Shown: positions 8,265 to 17,200, numbered from the stretch's first letter. The stretch is DNA of 64,000 nucleotides from CAVVUF01 sp963751425 (GCA_963751425.1 CAVVUF010000002.1:1054001-1118000), one strand, 5' to 3'. Numbers and translations: made by a program. The notes: generated by a model from the letters alone, not told the origin.

Positions 8265-9353
8265 ATGGCAGGCATTACACGTACCAGGCGCTCAGCGCCA
8301 GTGAATAGAACCGAAGCACCTCTCGAGCGGAGAAGGCGGCGATCAAGCGGCTCGGTTCTCAATAAGCTGGTGGTAACTGGTGGCTTGGTTTCACGGAGCA
8401 GCAGGAAAGATTCCACCAAGAAACCCAGGCGGCAAACTTATGCACCGCCCCCGGTGATGGCACGCGGCGTGATTCAAGATATGGCTGTGCCCACCCGCAA
8501 GCATACACAGCCTCGCCAGCGGTATGATGTGGCGTTGAATATCCCCGGAGCTGAAGTCAGGCTGCCATCAGTGCCGGCGATACGGTTTGGCTGGCGGGTT
8601 GCATCAAGCCTGCTGGTGGTCCTGATGGCTTTGAGCGTGTATATGTTATTGTATACCCCGGCTTTTCAGGTGGATGTTTTGGAGGTGGAAGGATTGCAGC
8701 GCCTGACATTCGACGATATCAATTCCGCCCTCGACATTTCCGGCGAAGCGATCGTTAAAGTTGACCCAGGAAGCCTGCAAGCTGAACTGCAAGCAGCATT
8801 TCCGGAGCTGTCTTCGGTCCAGGTGAAAATAAGTTTACCTGCCAGGGTCAAGGTAAAAGTAGTTGAGCGTGCTCCCATCATTTCATGGGTAGAGAAAAGC
8901 AGCAATGGAAATACTGAGGAGAAGTGGATCGACCAGGAGGGGATCGCTTTCTCGCCCCGCGGTGAGGCGGGAAACCTGATCAGGGTGGAGGCTGACGGTA
9001 CCTTAGGCATGGATGGGCTGACTCAAGACACTACTGAGAATGGTTCCGATGAATCTAAACAAGCCCAAGCTGTAACCACAAGGCCCATGCTCTCGGCTGA
9101 GCTGATCTCTACCTTGCAGGCGATGGGCAAGAGTGTGCCGGAGGGTACACCAATTCTCTTCAGTGCAGAACATGGCTTCGGTTGGAATGACCCTGGTGGT
9201 TGGCAGGTGTATTTTGGGAAGAGCCTGGCAGAGATAAGCCAGAAGCTGCTTGTTTATCAAAAGCTTGTGGAGAACCTGGATGATCAAGGGATCGAGCCAA
9301 GTATGATCAGCGTGGAATTTGTGCACGCACCTTTTTACCGGACGGAGCGGTGA
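8265..9353 (+). CDS. ftsQ: FtsQ/DivIB-type division protein with POTRA domain
   Basis: Bitopic divisome protein. A long basic cytoplasmic N-terminus (about 105 residues, with ERRRRRSSGS) is followed by one membrane helix near residues 108-128 (VASSLLVVLMALSVYMLLY). An extracytoplasmic POTRA domain comes next (FQVDVLEVEGLQRLTFDDIN through VKVVERAPIISW), then a beta-rich C-terminal domain in which an insertion rich in Thr, Glu and Ser near residues 245-270 interrupts the fold. At 362 residues it is longer than most FtsQ. Its position between ddl and ftsA supports the call. The sequence is divergent, as usual for this family. Confidence 0.85.
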   Translation: MAGITRTRRSAPVNRTEAPLERRRRRSSGSVLNKLVVTGGLVSRSSRKDSTKKPRRQTYAPPPVMARGVIQDMAVPTRKHTQPRQRYDVALNIPGAEVRLPSVPAIRFGWRVASSLLVVLMALSVYMLLYTPAFQVDVLEVEGLQRLTFDDINSALDISGEAIVKVDPGSLQAELQAAFPELSSVQVKISLPARVKVKVVERAPIISWVEKSSNGNTEEKWIDQEGIAFSPRGEAGNLIRVEADGTLGMDGLTQDTTENGSDESKQAQAVTTRPMLSAELISTLQAMGKSVPEGTPILFSAEHGFGWNDPGGWQVYFGKSLAEISQKLLVYQKLVENLDDQGIEPSMISVEFVHAPFYRTER

Positions 9354-9357
9354 TTTT

Positions 9358-10617
9358 ATGGATGCACCGATTATCGTAGGAATTGACATCGGCACGACAA
9401 AAATCTGTACCCTGGTAGCCCGAGAAGAAAGGCCCAACGAGATGCGCATTTTGGGCGTAGGAATTGAGCCATCAATGGGCATTCGCAAAGGCACTGTGGT
9501 GGATATGGCAGCGGCTTCTCAATCGATTGCGCGTTCGGTTGAGAAGGCAGAACGCACCTCGGGTCTGGAGATTAATTCAGCGCTGGTGAGCCTGGCGGGG
9601 TCGCATGTCTCGTCTGTCAACAGCAAAGGGGTGGTGGCGATCACCGGCAGGACGATTGATGTCGATGATGTCTCCCGGGCAGTTGAGTCGGCCAGGGCCA
9701 TCGCCGTGCCGCACAACCGTGAAGTTGTGCATGTAATCCAGCGTGGTTTTACGATCGATGGTCAAGAAGGGATCCGCACTCCGTTGGGAATGCATGGATA
9801 TCGCCTTGAAGTGGAAACTCACATCATCACCGCTGCAGCAGCAACTATGGAAAACTTGCGCCAGTGTGTGTCGGCTTCAGGTGTGGAGATTTCACAGTTT
9901 GTGCTGAATCCACTTGCTTCTGGGGAAGTAGTGTTGAACGAGACCGAGCGGAACATGGGAGCCCTGGTATGCGATATGGGCGGTGGCACCACGGACATTG
10001 CCATTTATATCGACGGTGATATCTGGCATACGAGCGTTTTAGCTGTTGGAGGCAATCACATCACCTCGGATATTGCCCACGGCTTGCGGCTGCCTGTCTC
10101 ACAAGCTGAGGAGATCAAGCTGCAGCACGGGCATGCCCTTAAATCGGAAGTAAGCCCGGATGAATATTTTACGATCCATCCCTTTGGTGAGGAAAAACCA
10201 GCGCAGATCAACCGCCAGGAGCTAACCACGATCATCGAAGCGCGTGTGGAAGAGATCTTCAGCCTGGTGCTGCAGGAAATCAAGCGCTCCGGGTATGATG
10301 GGCTGCTGCCAGCTGGAATGGTTTTGACAGGCGGATCAAGCGCTTTGCCAGGGATACGTTCGTTAGCCAGCCAGGTGTTGGGTGTGCCGGTGCGGATTGC
10401 CCAGCCCGAAAATTTAATCGGGATGACAGATAAACTTTTATCGCCAGCTTATTCAACCTCGGTGGGTTTACTGCGTTGGGCAGTGCTCATGAACGATGTT
10501 ACCTCTAGCAGACCGGTGCGCAAGCGCGCCCAGGTTTCTTCGACTGCAAGAGAAGATGTTAGAGAAGCAGGGCAATGGGATTCAATTAAGGACTTTTTAA
10601 GGAGGCTGCTTCCATGA
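9358..10617 (+). CDS. ftsA: FtsA, actin-like membrane tether of FtsZ
   Basis: Actin-fold ATPase that links FtsZ filaments to the membrane and recruits later division proteins. Motifs: IVGIDIGTTKICTLVA (phosphate 1), a SHS2/1C domain including SLAGSHVSSVNSKG and FTIDGQEGIRTPLGMHG, ALVCDMGGGTTDIAIY (phosphate 2) and GMVLTGGSSALPGI (adenosine). The C-terminus DSIKDFLRRLLP is the amphipathic membrane-binding helix expected for FtsA. I use the ATG at 9358, five bases after the ftsQ stop and behind GGAG. A GTG at 9319 inside ftsQ is less likely. Confidence 0.95.
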   Translation: MDAPIIVGIDIGTTKICTLVAREERPNEMRILGVGIEPSMGIRKGTVVDMAAASQSIARSVEKAERTSGLEINSALVSLAGSHVSSVNSKGVVAITGRTIDVDDVSRAVESARAIAVPHNREVVHVIQRGFTIDGQEGIRTPLGMHGYRLEVETHIITAAAATMENLRQCVSASGVEISQFVLNPLASGEVVLNETERNMGALVCDMGGGTTDIAIYIDGDIWHTSVLAVGGNHITSDIAHGLRLPVSQAEEIKLQHGHALKSEVSPDEYFTIHPFGEEKPAQINRQELTTIIEARVEEIFSLVLQEIKRSGYDGLLPAGMVLTGGSSALPGIRSLASQVLGVPVRIAQPENLIGMTDKLLSPAYSTSVGLLRWAVLMNDVTSSRPVRKRAQVSSTAREDVREAGQWDSIKDFLRRLLP

Positions 10618-10715
10618 TGAATGAGAGACATTGATTATGATTTCCTGGAGCAAAATATCATTCTTAAACTGTAATTTATCAATATTAAAAATAAAACCTT
10701 TTGAGGAGGATCAAA

Positions 10716-11870
10716 ATGCCAAGTAATACCAATGCAAATAACCAAGTAGAAGCCTTTGCCCACATCAAGGTCGTGGGTGTAGGCGGCGGCGGCTGCAATG
10801 CTGTTGACCGGATGATCAAAGAAGGCTTAACCGGTGTCGAGTTTATTGCCATCAATACCGACGCGCAGGCGCTTCAGCTTTCCAACGCGCCTATCCGGGT
10901 GCGGATCGGTGAGAAGCTGACGCGCGGCCTGGGGTCGGGTGGCAATCCTGAGCAGGGTCGCAAGGCGGCCGAGGAGTCCGGCGAGGAACTGTATCAAGTG
11001 CTCAAGGGTGCAGATATGGTCTTTATCACCTCAGGTATGGGCGGTGGGACCGGCACTGGTGCCTGCCCGATTGTGGCTCAGGTTGCTAAGGAAAGTGGCG
11101 CCTTGACAATCGGCGTGGTTACGCGGCCTTTCACCTTTGAAGGATCGCGGCGCATCCAGTCTGCCGAATCGGGGATTGCCAAGCTTAAGGAGCAGGCCGA
11201 TACCCTGATCGTCATCCCCAACGACCGGCTGCTGCAAATTGTGGATAAACGTTCCAATTTGCAGGAAGCTTTCCGGATTGCAGATGATGTCCTGCGGCAG
11301 GGCGTGCAAGGGATTTCGGAGCTGATCACGGTGCCAGGTTTGATCAACCTGGACTTCGCCGATGTGCGCACGATCATGTCGGAAGGCGGTGCGGCGTTGA
11401 TGGCTGTGGGCAGTGCAACAGGCGAGGATCGCGCCCGGATGGCGGCTGAGCAGGCGATCTCCAGCCAGCTCTTGGATATCACAATCGACGGTGCGAGAGG
11501 CATCTTGTTCAACGTAACCGGCGGTCCCGATATGACCCTGTTCGAGGTCAACCAGGCTGCCGCAATCATCAAGGAAACCGCTCATCCAGACGTCAACCTG
11601 ATCTTCGGTGCGGTGATCGACCAGAACATGGGCGACGAGGTCCGCATCACTGTGATTGCTACCGGGTTCGAAAGAACAGGAATGCCGAGAAGGATCGAAG
11701 CGGTTGCACCGCGCACAGAAATAAAGACGCCGCGCCCAAACGAAGTGAGGGAGACACGTGACACCCGAGAGTATGTTTCGGTCTCCCAGGCCACTCAGAC
11801 CTTCGAGCCTCGCAAGGTGAACACTGAAGACCTGGATGTTCCAACCTTCCTGCGCAACCGAATGAAGTGA
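10716..11870 (+). CDS. ftsZ: FtsZ, tubulin-like division GTPase
   Basis: Forms the cytokinetic ring. The GTPase domain shows IKVVGVGGGGCNAVDRMI, the tubulin signature GGGTGTGACPIVA, the sugar-binding VIPNDRLLQI and the T7 synergy loop NLDFADVRTIM. The C-terminal domain is followed by a spacer of about 55 residues and the conserved FtsA-binding peptide LDVPTFLRNRMK. The start is ATG at 10716, behind a strong GAGGAGGA at 10703-10710. A 98-base AT-rich gap separates it from ftsA and may hold a dedicated promoter. It is the last gene of the wall/division run. Confidence 0.97.
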   Translation: MPSNTNANNQVEAFAHIKVVGVGGGGCNAVDRMIKEGLTGVEFIAINTDAQALQLSNAPIRVRIGEKLTRGLGSGGNPEQGRKAAEESGEELYQVLKGADMVFITSGMGGGTGTGACPIVAQVAKESGALTIGVVTRPFTFEGSRRIQSAESGIAKLKEQADTLIVIPNDRLLQIVDKRSNLQEAFRIADDVLRQGVQGISELITVPGLINLDFADVRTIMSEGGAALMAVGSATGEDRARMAAEQAISSQLLDITIDGARGILFNVTGGPDMTLFEVNQAAAIIKETAHPDVNLIFGAVIDQNMGDEVRITVIATGFERTGMPRRIEAVAPRTEIKTPRPNEVRETRDTREYVSVSQATQTFEPRKVNTEDLDVPTFLRNRMK

Positions 11871-11911
11871 ACGCACTGCGCTGGAAAGCGCTCGATCCAT
11901 CATGGATAATT

Positions 11912-11949
11912 CCCTGGACTGCCGAAATCCTCCTCACGGTAGTCCAGGG
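11912..11949. repeat. Hairpin 1 downstream of ftsZ
   Basis: A 12-base arm CCCTGGACTGCC at 11912-11923 pairs completely, with one G-U, with GGTAGTCCAGGG at 11938-11949 around a 14-base loop. It lies 41 bases past the ftsZ stop. No T-run follows it, so it is not a textbook intrinsic terminator. RNA stabilisation or processing of the ftsZ end is an alternative. Confidence 0.7.
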
Positions 11950-11951
11950 TC

Positions 11952-11995
11952 GCCTGCTTTTCCCCATGTCTGCCTTTGCGTGGGGAGAAGCAGGC
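11952..11995. repeat. Hairpin 2 downstream of ftsZ
   Basis: A 17-base arm at 11952-11968 (GCCTGCTTTTCCCCATG) pairs with 11979-11995 without mismatch if two G-U pairs are allowed, around a 10-base loop. It starts two bases after hairpin 1, so the pair forms a stacked double stem-loop. The run TTAAATTTTC about 16 bases later is a poor terminator tail. The rest of the 310-base gap to nrdR holds the promoter and palindromes listed next; I see no gene there. Confidence 0.7.
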
Positions 11996-12062
11996 TATAT
12001 TGGAGGCTGTCTTAAATTTTCAAATAAACCGAATATTTTAAGATTTTCTACTCATAAAACTC

Positions 12063-12092
12063 TTGACGCATGTTCTAATATTATGCTAAAAT
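12063..12092 (+). promoter_or_regulatory. Sigma-70-type promoter for nrdR-nrdJ
   Basis: TTGACG at 12063-12068 and TAAAAT at 12087-12092 with an 18-base spacer, in an AT-rich stretch upstream of nrdR. Transcription would start near 12099. A second, weaker possibility is TATAAT at 12161-12166 with no good -35; its -35 zone would overlap the second palindrome. Confidence 0.55.
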
Positions 12093-12105
12093 CTGGCTAT
12101 TAATA

Positions 12106-12151
12106 CCCACCTGTGGGGGAGCAGTGCGGCTTGCCCCCCATATATGGGGGG
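12106..12151. promoter_or_regulatory. Paired palindromes, likely NrdR operator
   Basis: Two palindromes precede nrdR: CCCAC-CT-GTGGG at 12106-12117 and the perfect 18-base CCCCCCATATATGGGGGG at 12134-12151. Their centres are 31 bases apart, close to three helical turns. NrdR is known to bind pairs of palindromic boxes with an AT-rich core at about this spacing in front of ribonucleotide reductase genes. They lie just downstream of the promoter and upstream of nrdR-nrdJ, which suggests autoregulation. The GC-rich arms differ from the enterobacterial box, so the assignment is by position, symmetry and spacing. Confidence 0.5.
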
Positions 12152-12180
12152 TGATGTTATTATAATCATGAGGAGTAGAA

Positions 12181-12630
12181 ATGCGCTGTCCGTATTGCAA
12201 AAATGAGAATTCTCGGGTCATCGACACAGCCCACGATACACGTGGGGGTGTGCGGCGGCGGCGGGAATGCGAAGGTTGCGGACAGCGTTTTAGCACCTAT
12301 GAAAGACCGATCCTGGCGACGCCATTGATCGTCAAGCAAGATGGTACCCGCGAGGAATTTGACCGCGAGAAGCTCATCCGAGGTATCCGCATATCCTGTG
12401 CCAAGCGTCCGGTATCTGCTGCAGATATCGAGCGGTTGGTAGGAGAGATCGAGTCGGCTTTACAAACTATGGGACGCGCCGAGGTTTCGTCGCGGGTTGT
12501 GGGTGATATGGTTATTGCTGGTCTCAAAAATATGGACCAGATTGCATATATTCGTTACGCTATTGTTTATCTTGGATTAGATGATTTGAGGTCAATTCGA
12601 CACGAGATTGACCGGCTGTTAGAAGTATAA
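12181..12630 (+). CDS. nrdR: Transcriptional repressor NrdR
   Basis: Zinc-ribbon/ATP-cone repressor of ribonucleotide reductase genes that senses ATP and dATP. The 149-residue protein has the N-terminal ribbon MRCPYCKNENSRVIDT...CEGCGQRFSTYER with all four cysteines. The ATP-cone domain follows (IVKQDGTREEFDREKLIRGI...RPVSAADIERLV...EVSSRVVGDMVIAGLKNMDQIAYIRYAIVY). The start ATG follows AGGAG at 12171-12175. It lies 72 bases upstream of the class II reductase and behind the paired palindromes, so it probably represses both itself and nrdJ. Confidence 0.97.
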   Translation: MRCPYCKNENSRVIDTAHDTRGGVRRRRECEGCGQRFSTYERPILATPLIVKQDGTREEFDREKLIRGIRISCAKRPVSAADIERLVGEIESALQTMGRAEVSSRVVGDMVIAGLKNMDQIAYIRYAIVYLGLDDLRSIRHEIDRLLEV

Positions 12631-12702
12631 ATCCAGCAGTCCATCAGCCCTGATGTTTGATGGGTTCTATTACCGACCTACCGGGTCGAGGAGGTTATTT
12701 TA

Positions 12703-15344
12703 ATGTTGCAGGAACCCCGAGTTAAAACTGAAAAACATGGCTTGTTACCAACCCCAGCGATTCCAGTAGATGCTCCAGAAGTCAACCTGACAGAGAATGC
12801 CCGCCAGATTTTGGTGCGCCGGTATGTAAGGCGCGGGCAGGATGGCAAACCTGTCGAGAGCGTTGAGGAGATGTTCTGGCGCGTGGCCTACCATATCGCC
12901 GCAGTTGAAGAGAAGTGGGGTGAGGATACCTTAGGTAGGGCAAAGGATTATTATGAGCTTCTGACAAGTAAGAAGTTTTTTCCCAACTCACCGACTTTTA
13001 CCGGGGCGGGCACTCCCCTGGGGCAGCTGGCAGCCTGCTTCGTTTTACCCATCTCAGATGATATGGGTCGTGATTCGGCGGGTATCTTCCAAACACTGCG
13101 TGATGCGGCTTTGATCCAGCAGACAGGCGGTGGAAATGGTTTTTCCTTCTCGCGCCTGCGCCCCAAGAATACGCTGGTACACTCCTCCGCCGGGCAAGCA
13201 ACTGGACCGGTGGGATTCTTGCGGGTGTATGACAAGGCTTTTGGGGAAATTGCGCAGGGAGGCACACGCAGAGGGGCCAATATGGCGGTGCTGCGCGTTG
13301 ACCATCCGGATATTGAAGATTTTATCACCTGCAAGACGGACGAAAACGCAATCACCAATTTCAACATCTCGGTTGGCATCACCGATGCCTTCATGGAAGC
13401 TGTAGAAAAGGATGAGGATTGGGAGCTGCGTTTTCCGGATGTAAGATCGCCCGATTACCGCCAGTTCCGCGGCACCCTGGAGCAGGCCGAGGCGGAGAAC
13501 GTGCCGATCCTCACGCACCGCAAGATGCGCGCCCGTGACCTGTTCGATAAGATTGTCACCCAGGCGCACCATAACGGCGAACCGGGTGTGCTCTTCCTGG
13601 ATGCAGCGAACCGGTCCAACCCGGTACCGCACTTATACAGCCTGGAAGCCACAAACCCCTGCGGCGAGCAGTGGTTGGGGCCTTATGAAAATTGCTGCCT
13701 GGGCTCAGTAAACCTGGCCCAGCATATCGGCTCTGACCACAGTGTAGATTGGGAGGGGCTGCGCCAGAGCGTGGTGCTTTCTACGCTTTTCCTGGATGAT
13801 GTGGTGGAGGCGAATGCCTATGTACCGGCGGTGGCACAGCTCAAAGAAAGCGCCCACCGCGCCCGCCGGATTGGGCTGGGGATCATGGGGTTGAGTGACC
13901 TGATGTACCATGTGGGCATCCGCTATGGCTCTGAAGAGGGCCAGGAGTTTGCCTCGCAAGTGATGGAGTTCGTACGCTATCATGCTATGTGCACCAGCGT
14001 TAAACTGGCGGAGGAGCGGGGTGCTTTCCCGGCGATCAAGGGCAGTATCTATGATCCGGAAAATCTCCAGTGGGCACCTCCCGAGCCGATCTTGCCATAC
14101 CGGCATGATTGGGGTAGACCGCAGGTGGATTGGAATGAGGTGGTGAGCGGCATCCAGGAGTATGGCATTCGCAACGCTGCCCAGACCACCGTGGCACCGA
14201 CCGGCACGATTGCGACCGTGGCGGGCTGCGAGGGTTATGGGTGTGAGCCGGTGTTTGCATTGGCTTACATTCGGCATGTCAACGATAATGGCAAAGATTT
14301 ACAGCTTAACTATACCAGCCCGCTCTTTGAGGAAGCTTTGATCCAGGCTGGGATTGAAGAAGAGAGACCGAGAATCGATTGTTGAACAGGTGATGGAAGT
14401 TGGCTCCTGCCAGGCAATAGAGGATGTACCGGAATCCCTGCGGAATGTGTTTGTGGTCTCGCAGGATATTACCGCTGATGAGCATGTACGTATGCAGGCC
14501 GCCATGCAGGCTTTTGTGGATAACAGCTTGAGTAAGACGGTTAATTTCTCGGCCGATGCTGAAGTTGAGGATGTGGCGAAAGCCTACCAATTGGCCTGGA
14601 AGTTGGGCTGCAAGGGAATCACAGTGTATGTCACCGGCAGCCGCCAGGTGGTGGTGTTGGAGACCAAGGAGACCGCGAAGAAGAAGGTTGAACCTGAAAG
14701 CGTAACCGAAGAGCGGTTGAAAGCGGAGATTGAGTTGAAGACTGCACCGAAGATCGAACAGCTAACCATGCTGGCGGAAGGGAAGAAGCCGCGTCCCAAG
14801 CGCCTGCCAGGGTATACTTACAACATTGGCACCCCACTAGGGAAAGGCTTTCATTACAATCAATGAGAACGGCGGACGCCAACCCTTCGAGGTTTTCATC
14901 AATACAGCCAAGGCAGGTTCTGAAACCGCGGCAGTCTCCGAAGCCATCGGTCGCTTGATCTCTTTTGTTTTGCGCCTGGCCTCGCCGATCGTGCCGCGCG
15001 AGCGGCTGCATGAAGTGATCAACCAACTTGAGGGGATTGGCGGGGGGCATTCCTTGGGCTTTGGTCCGAACCGGGTGCGCTCGCTGCCAGATGGGGTAGC
15101 CCAGGCGCTGACCGAATACTTGGAGGAAACCAACCCGGCCATGCGCGAGGCTGAAGTGCCTCAGAATGGAAATGGGCATAAAATTTTACAGGAGACCTTG
15201 GAAATCTTCCCGGCTGTGCCAGACCTGCTTGAACCGCAGCCGCAGACCCGCATCGGTGACCTGTGCCCGGAATGCGGTGAGGCGGCGGTGGTGAATGAGG
15301 AGGGCTGCCGGAAGTGCTATGCCTGCGGGTATAGCGAGTGTTAG
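12703..15344 (+). CDS. nrdJ: Adenosylcobalamin-dependent (class II) ribonucleotide reductase, two frameshifts
   Basis: Reduces ribonucleotides to deoxyribonucleotides with an adenosylcobalamin radical and does not need oxygen. The first part (12703 to about 14365) has FPNSPTFTGAGTPLGQLAACFVLPISDD, QTGGGNGFSFSRLRP, EATNPCGEQWLGPYENCCLGSVNL and AAQTTVAPTGTIATVAG. The reading then moves by one base near 14365 (to SIVEQVMEVGSCQAIEDVPE...DNSLSKTVNFSADAEVEDV...GCKGITVY). It moves again at 14845-14847, where deleting one G restores GKAFITINENGG. The end is CPECGEAAVVNEEGCRKCYACGYSEC, a cysteine-rich tail expected for re-reduction of the active site. Corrected length is about 879 residues. RBS GAGGAGG precedes the ATG. 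Confidence 0.93.
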
Positions 15345-15378
15345 CAGATCGATTAGCAATGATTTAAAGACTGGGGCA

Positions 15379-15416
15379 GCCGGGCTGGTGGAAATTCCAG
15401 CCCGGCGTTTTATTAT
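15379..15416 (+). terminator. Rho-independent terminator after nrdJ
   Basis: GCCGGGCTGG at 15379-15388 pairs perfectly with CCAGCCCGGC at 15397-15406 around an 8-base loop, followed by GTTTTATTATT. It closes the nrdR-nrdJ unit. The T-rich tail includes the stop of the convergent small gene, so the stem may serve that leftward transcript as well. Confidence 0.88.
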
Positions 15417-15718
15417 TCAGCGAATCCCTGGTCCCAATCGATTTTGCCCTGGGACAGCGCTTCTTGAAGTGTATCGGTAAAGCGGCGGCGTTTGAAGTAT
15501 AGGGCTGCGTAATTGCGCTGCGGGCGAAGACCGTTAAAGAGGTAATAGCGGAGGCGCTGCACCCCTTCAGCTGTGCTCACGTGGCTGAGGGCAAAATCAA
15601 CGAGCTTATAGGTAGCCAGGTCGTCTTGGATAACCAGGGCATGCATGAGTAGATCAATGTCTTCGGGCTTACCCGAAATGCCGAGGGCGATGAAGTAGTT
15701 AAGTCGTGTGGAGGTCAT
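15413..15718 (-). CDS. Small HEAT-like helical protein behind a double LexA box
   Basis: A 101-residue, soluble, mostly helical protein. It contains two or three helix-pair units (IDLLMHALVIQDDLATYKLVDFAL, TAEGVQRLRYYLFNGL) in the style of HEAT or alpha-solenoid repeats, and a basic FKRRRFTDTL stretch. I do not recognise a named family. Its composition and the clean stop next to the nrdJ terminator suggest a real gene. About 130 bases upstream sits a promoter with two overlapping LexA-type boxes, so it may be DNA-damage induced. The leader of that transcript runs through one copy of a dispersed GCGGAGA-type repeat at 15764-15790. Confidence 0.6.
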   Translation of the reverse strand: MTSTRLNYFIALGISGKPEDIDLLMHALVIQDDLATYKLVDFALSHVSTAEGVQRLRYYLFNGLRPQRNYAALYFKRRRFTDTLQEALSQGKIDWDQGFAE

Positions 15719-15844
15719 AGGATCTACCTAACTGAAAAGATTACGGATCGTAAAGATGAACAAAGGTAGACGCGGAGAGAAAAGGCACCCGGAAAGTGCA
15801 GAAAGAAGGAATAAACTGATTTTGTGTGTGAAGGGATGATTGCG

Positions 15845-15870
15845 AACATATGTTATTAATAACATATGTT
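15845..15870. promoter_or_regulatory. Double LexA-type operator
   Basis: A perfect 26-base palindrome made of two copies of AACATATGTT (15845-15854 and 15861-15870) joined by ATTAAT. Each copy equals the core of the GAACATATGTTC box in front of lexA in this window (30344-30355); the left copy also keeps the leading CG. The rest of the gap 15719-16038 shows no convincing gene. Confidence 0.75.
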
Positions 15871-15884
15871 AACAGAAAAGTCAA
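15856..15884 (-). promoter_or_regulatory. Leftward promoter overlapped by LexA boxes
   Basis: Read leftward, TTGACT at 15884-15879 and TATTAA at 15861-15856 are 17 bases apart. One AACATATGTT box fills most of the spacer and the other lies just past the -10 element. This is the same arrangement as at the lexA promoter, where one box is in the spacer and a second lies downstream. Confidence 0.6.
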
Positions 15885-16038
15885 GGGTGATTGGATGACC
15901 AGACATCGGATTAGAGGAGCAGATTGAGCGGGGGGAGGGTTTTTGATTTGACGGGAGACCCTTCCTGCGTTAAGATTGATTCCTCGCCCCATATGTTTAA
16001 TTCTTTTCCAACCCTTATAAGAGACCACCTACAAAAAC

Positions 16039-17151
16039 TTGCCGCGCCAGGCTGCCGGTCGGCCCAAGCTTGAGATCAACGATTTTAGCATTGAGCGGCT
16101 GGCTGGCGGCACTGGGGAAGGCTCACAGGGAATTTTCTGCGTGTCTGGCAGCGGAAACGATCAAGGCGTAACGGTTGATTGGTCGCTGATCTTGAAAATC
16201 CTGGTCCCGCCGGGAGACCTGTCTACGCGGGCGGTACATACTCCGGATGGGTTTGCCTATTGGAGACGCGAGGCGGAGGCGCTGGCTTCGGGCTTGTTGG
16301 AGCACCTGACGCCAGGCTTGAGCGCGCCGATCTGTTATGAAGTGTCTGACCAACCCGATGGAACTGTCTGGTTGTGGATGGAAAAAGTAAAGAAGCTGCA
16401 GGAAGCCTGGACCTTGAACCGATATGTAGAGACGGCACGGCTGCTGGGGAGATGGCAGGGGCAGTACCTGGTGGGAAAACCTTTACCCCAAGGAGTTTGG
16501 CTGACGCCGAGCGGCTGGAACCGAGATTTCGTAGAGGAGAACGCAGCGACGCTGGAGCTCTTGAAACGCTCGCAAGAGAAGCCCTGGGTGCGCTATGTTT
16601 ATCCAGAGGATAAATTGCATGAGATGCTGTGGGCCTGGGAGGAGCGGGGGGTTTTCTGCCAGGCGCTTGAAAACCTGCCGCAGGTTTTCTGCCACCGGGA
16701 TGTATTTGGACGCAATTTAATGGACCGGCAGGGGGAAACGATCTTAATCGATTGGGCGTATGCAGGGATCGGGGCGGTGGGCGAGGAATTAACGCCGCTG
16801 GTGCAGGCTACATATTTGTGGCGTGAAGTGGATGAGGGAAGATTCAAGGAGCTGGAAGATGGCATATTTTCCGGTTACATGGAAGGTCTGCGCGAGGTGG
16901 GATGGAAGGGGGATGCTGCCCTGGTGCGCCTCGGTTATGCCGCCTCTTCAGCACTGCGTTATACCATTGGCACAATCCGCTTTGGATTTCTATCTTTGTT
17001 GGATGAGAACAACAGCCCGGATTCGCCAGGCGAGGTGATTAAGGAGTCGAGGGAGATGTACGATTTCTGGACGGAGACAATGCGGCGGTCTATTTTCCCG
17101 CTGGCACGTGAGGCATATGGGCAGGCGAAGAAAATTCATAGCGAAAGATAA
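16039..17151 (+). CDS. Protein-kinase-fold phosphotransferase (APH-like), start uncertain
   Basis: A 370-residue cytoplasmic protein of the aminoglycoside-phosphotransferase/choline-kinase superfamily. It has the catalytic loop VFCHRDVFGRNLM (H-x-D-x4-N) near residue 220 and the metal-binding ILIDWAYAGIG about 20 residues later. The substrate is unknown. No ATG opens the frame: the first usable codon is TTG at 16039 without a good ribosome site, and an in-frame stop lies at 16018. The N-terminus begins directly at a strand corresponding to LEINDFSIERLAGGTGEGS, so some 20-40 residues may be missing through a lost start or an indel. Confidence 0.75.
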   Translation: MPRQAAGRPKLEINDFSIERLAGGTGEGSQGIFCVSGSGNDQGVTVDWSLILKILVPPGDLSTRAVHTPDGFAYWRREAEALASGLLEHLTPGLSAPICYEVSDQPDGTVWLWMEKVKKLQEAWTLNRYVETARLLGRWQGQYLVGKPLPQGVWLTPSGWNRDFVEENAATLELLKRSQEKPWVRYVYPEDKLHEMLWAWEERGVFCQALENLPQVFCHRDVFGRNLMDRQGETILIDWAYAGIGAVGEELTPLVQATYLWREVDEGRFKELEDGIFSGYMEGLREVGWKGDAALVRLGYAASSALRYTIGTIRFGFLSLLDENNSPDSPGEVIKESREMYDFWTETMRRSIFPLAREAYGQAKKIHSER

Positions 17152-17200
17152 AAAAAGCAACCACGAAATACAGAACCACACGAAAAAAGAGTGGAAAACA
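17152..17200. repeat. ACCACGAAATACA-type dispersed repeat fragment
   Basis: The purine-rich stretch after the kinase stop (AACCACGAAATACAGAACC then ACACGAAAAAAGAGTGG) resembles the short CCACGAAATACACGAAA repeats found between genes in many bacteria. Only one copy of this type is visible in the window, so the call rests on memory of the motif. Confidence 0.35.

Noticed and set aside
12631..12702. Cobalamin riboswitch before the B12-dependent reductase
   Set aside because: The gap is only 72 bases and shows no B12-box-like sequence; control through NrdR boxes upstream of nrdR is better supported.
15741..16028. 95-codon minus-strand frame with a hydrophobic segment
   Set aside because: It runs through the double LexA operator, the promoter and a dispersed repeat; the translation looks like translated repeat DNA.
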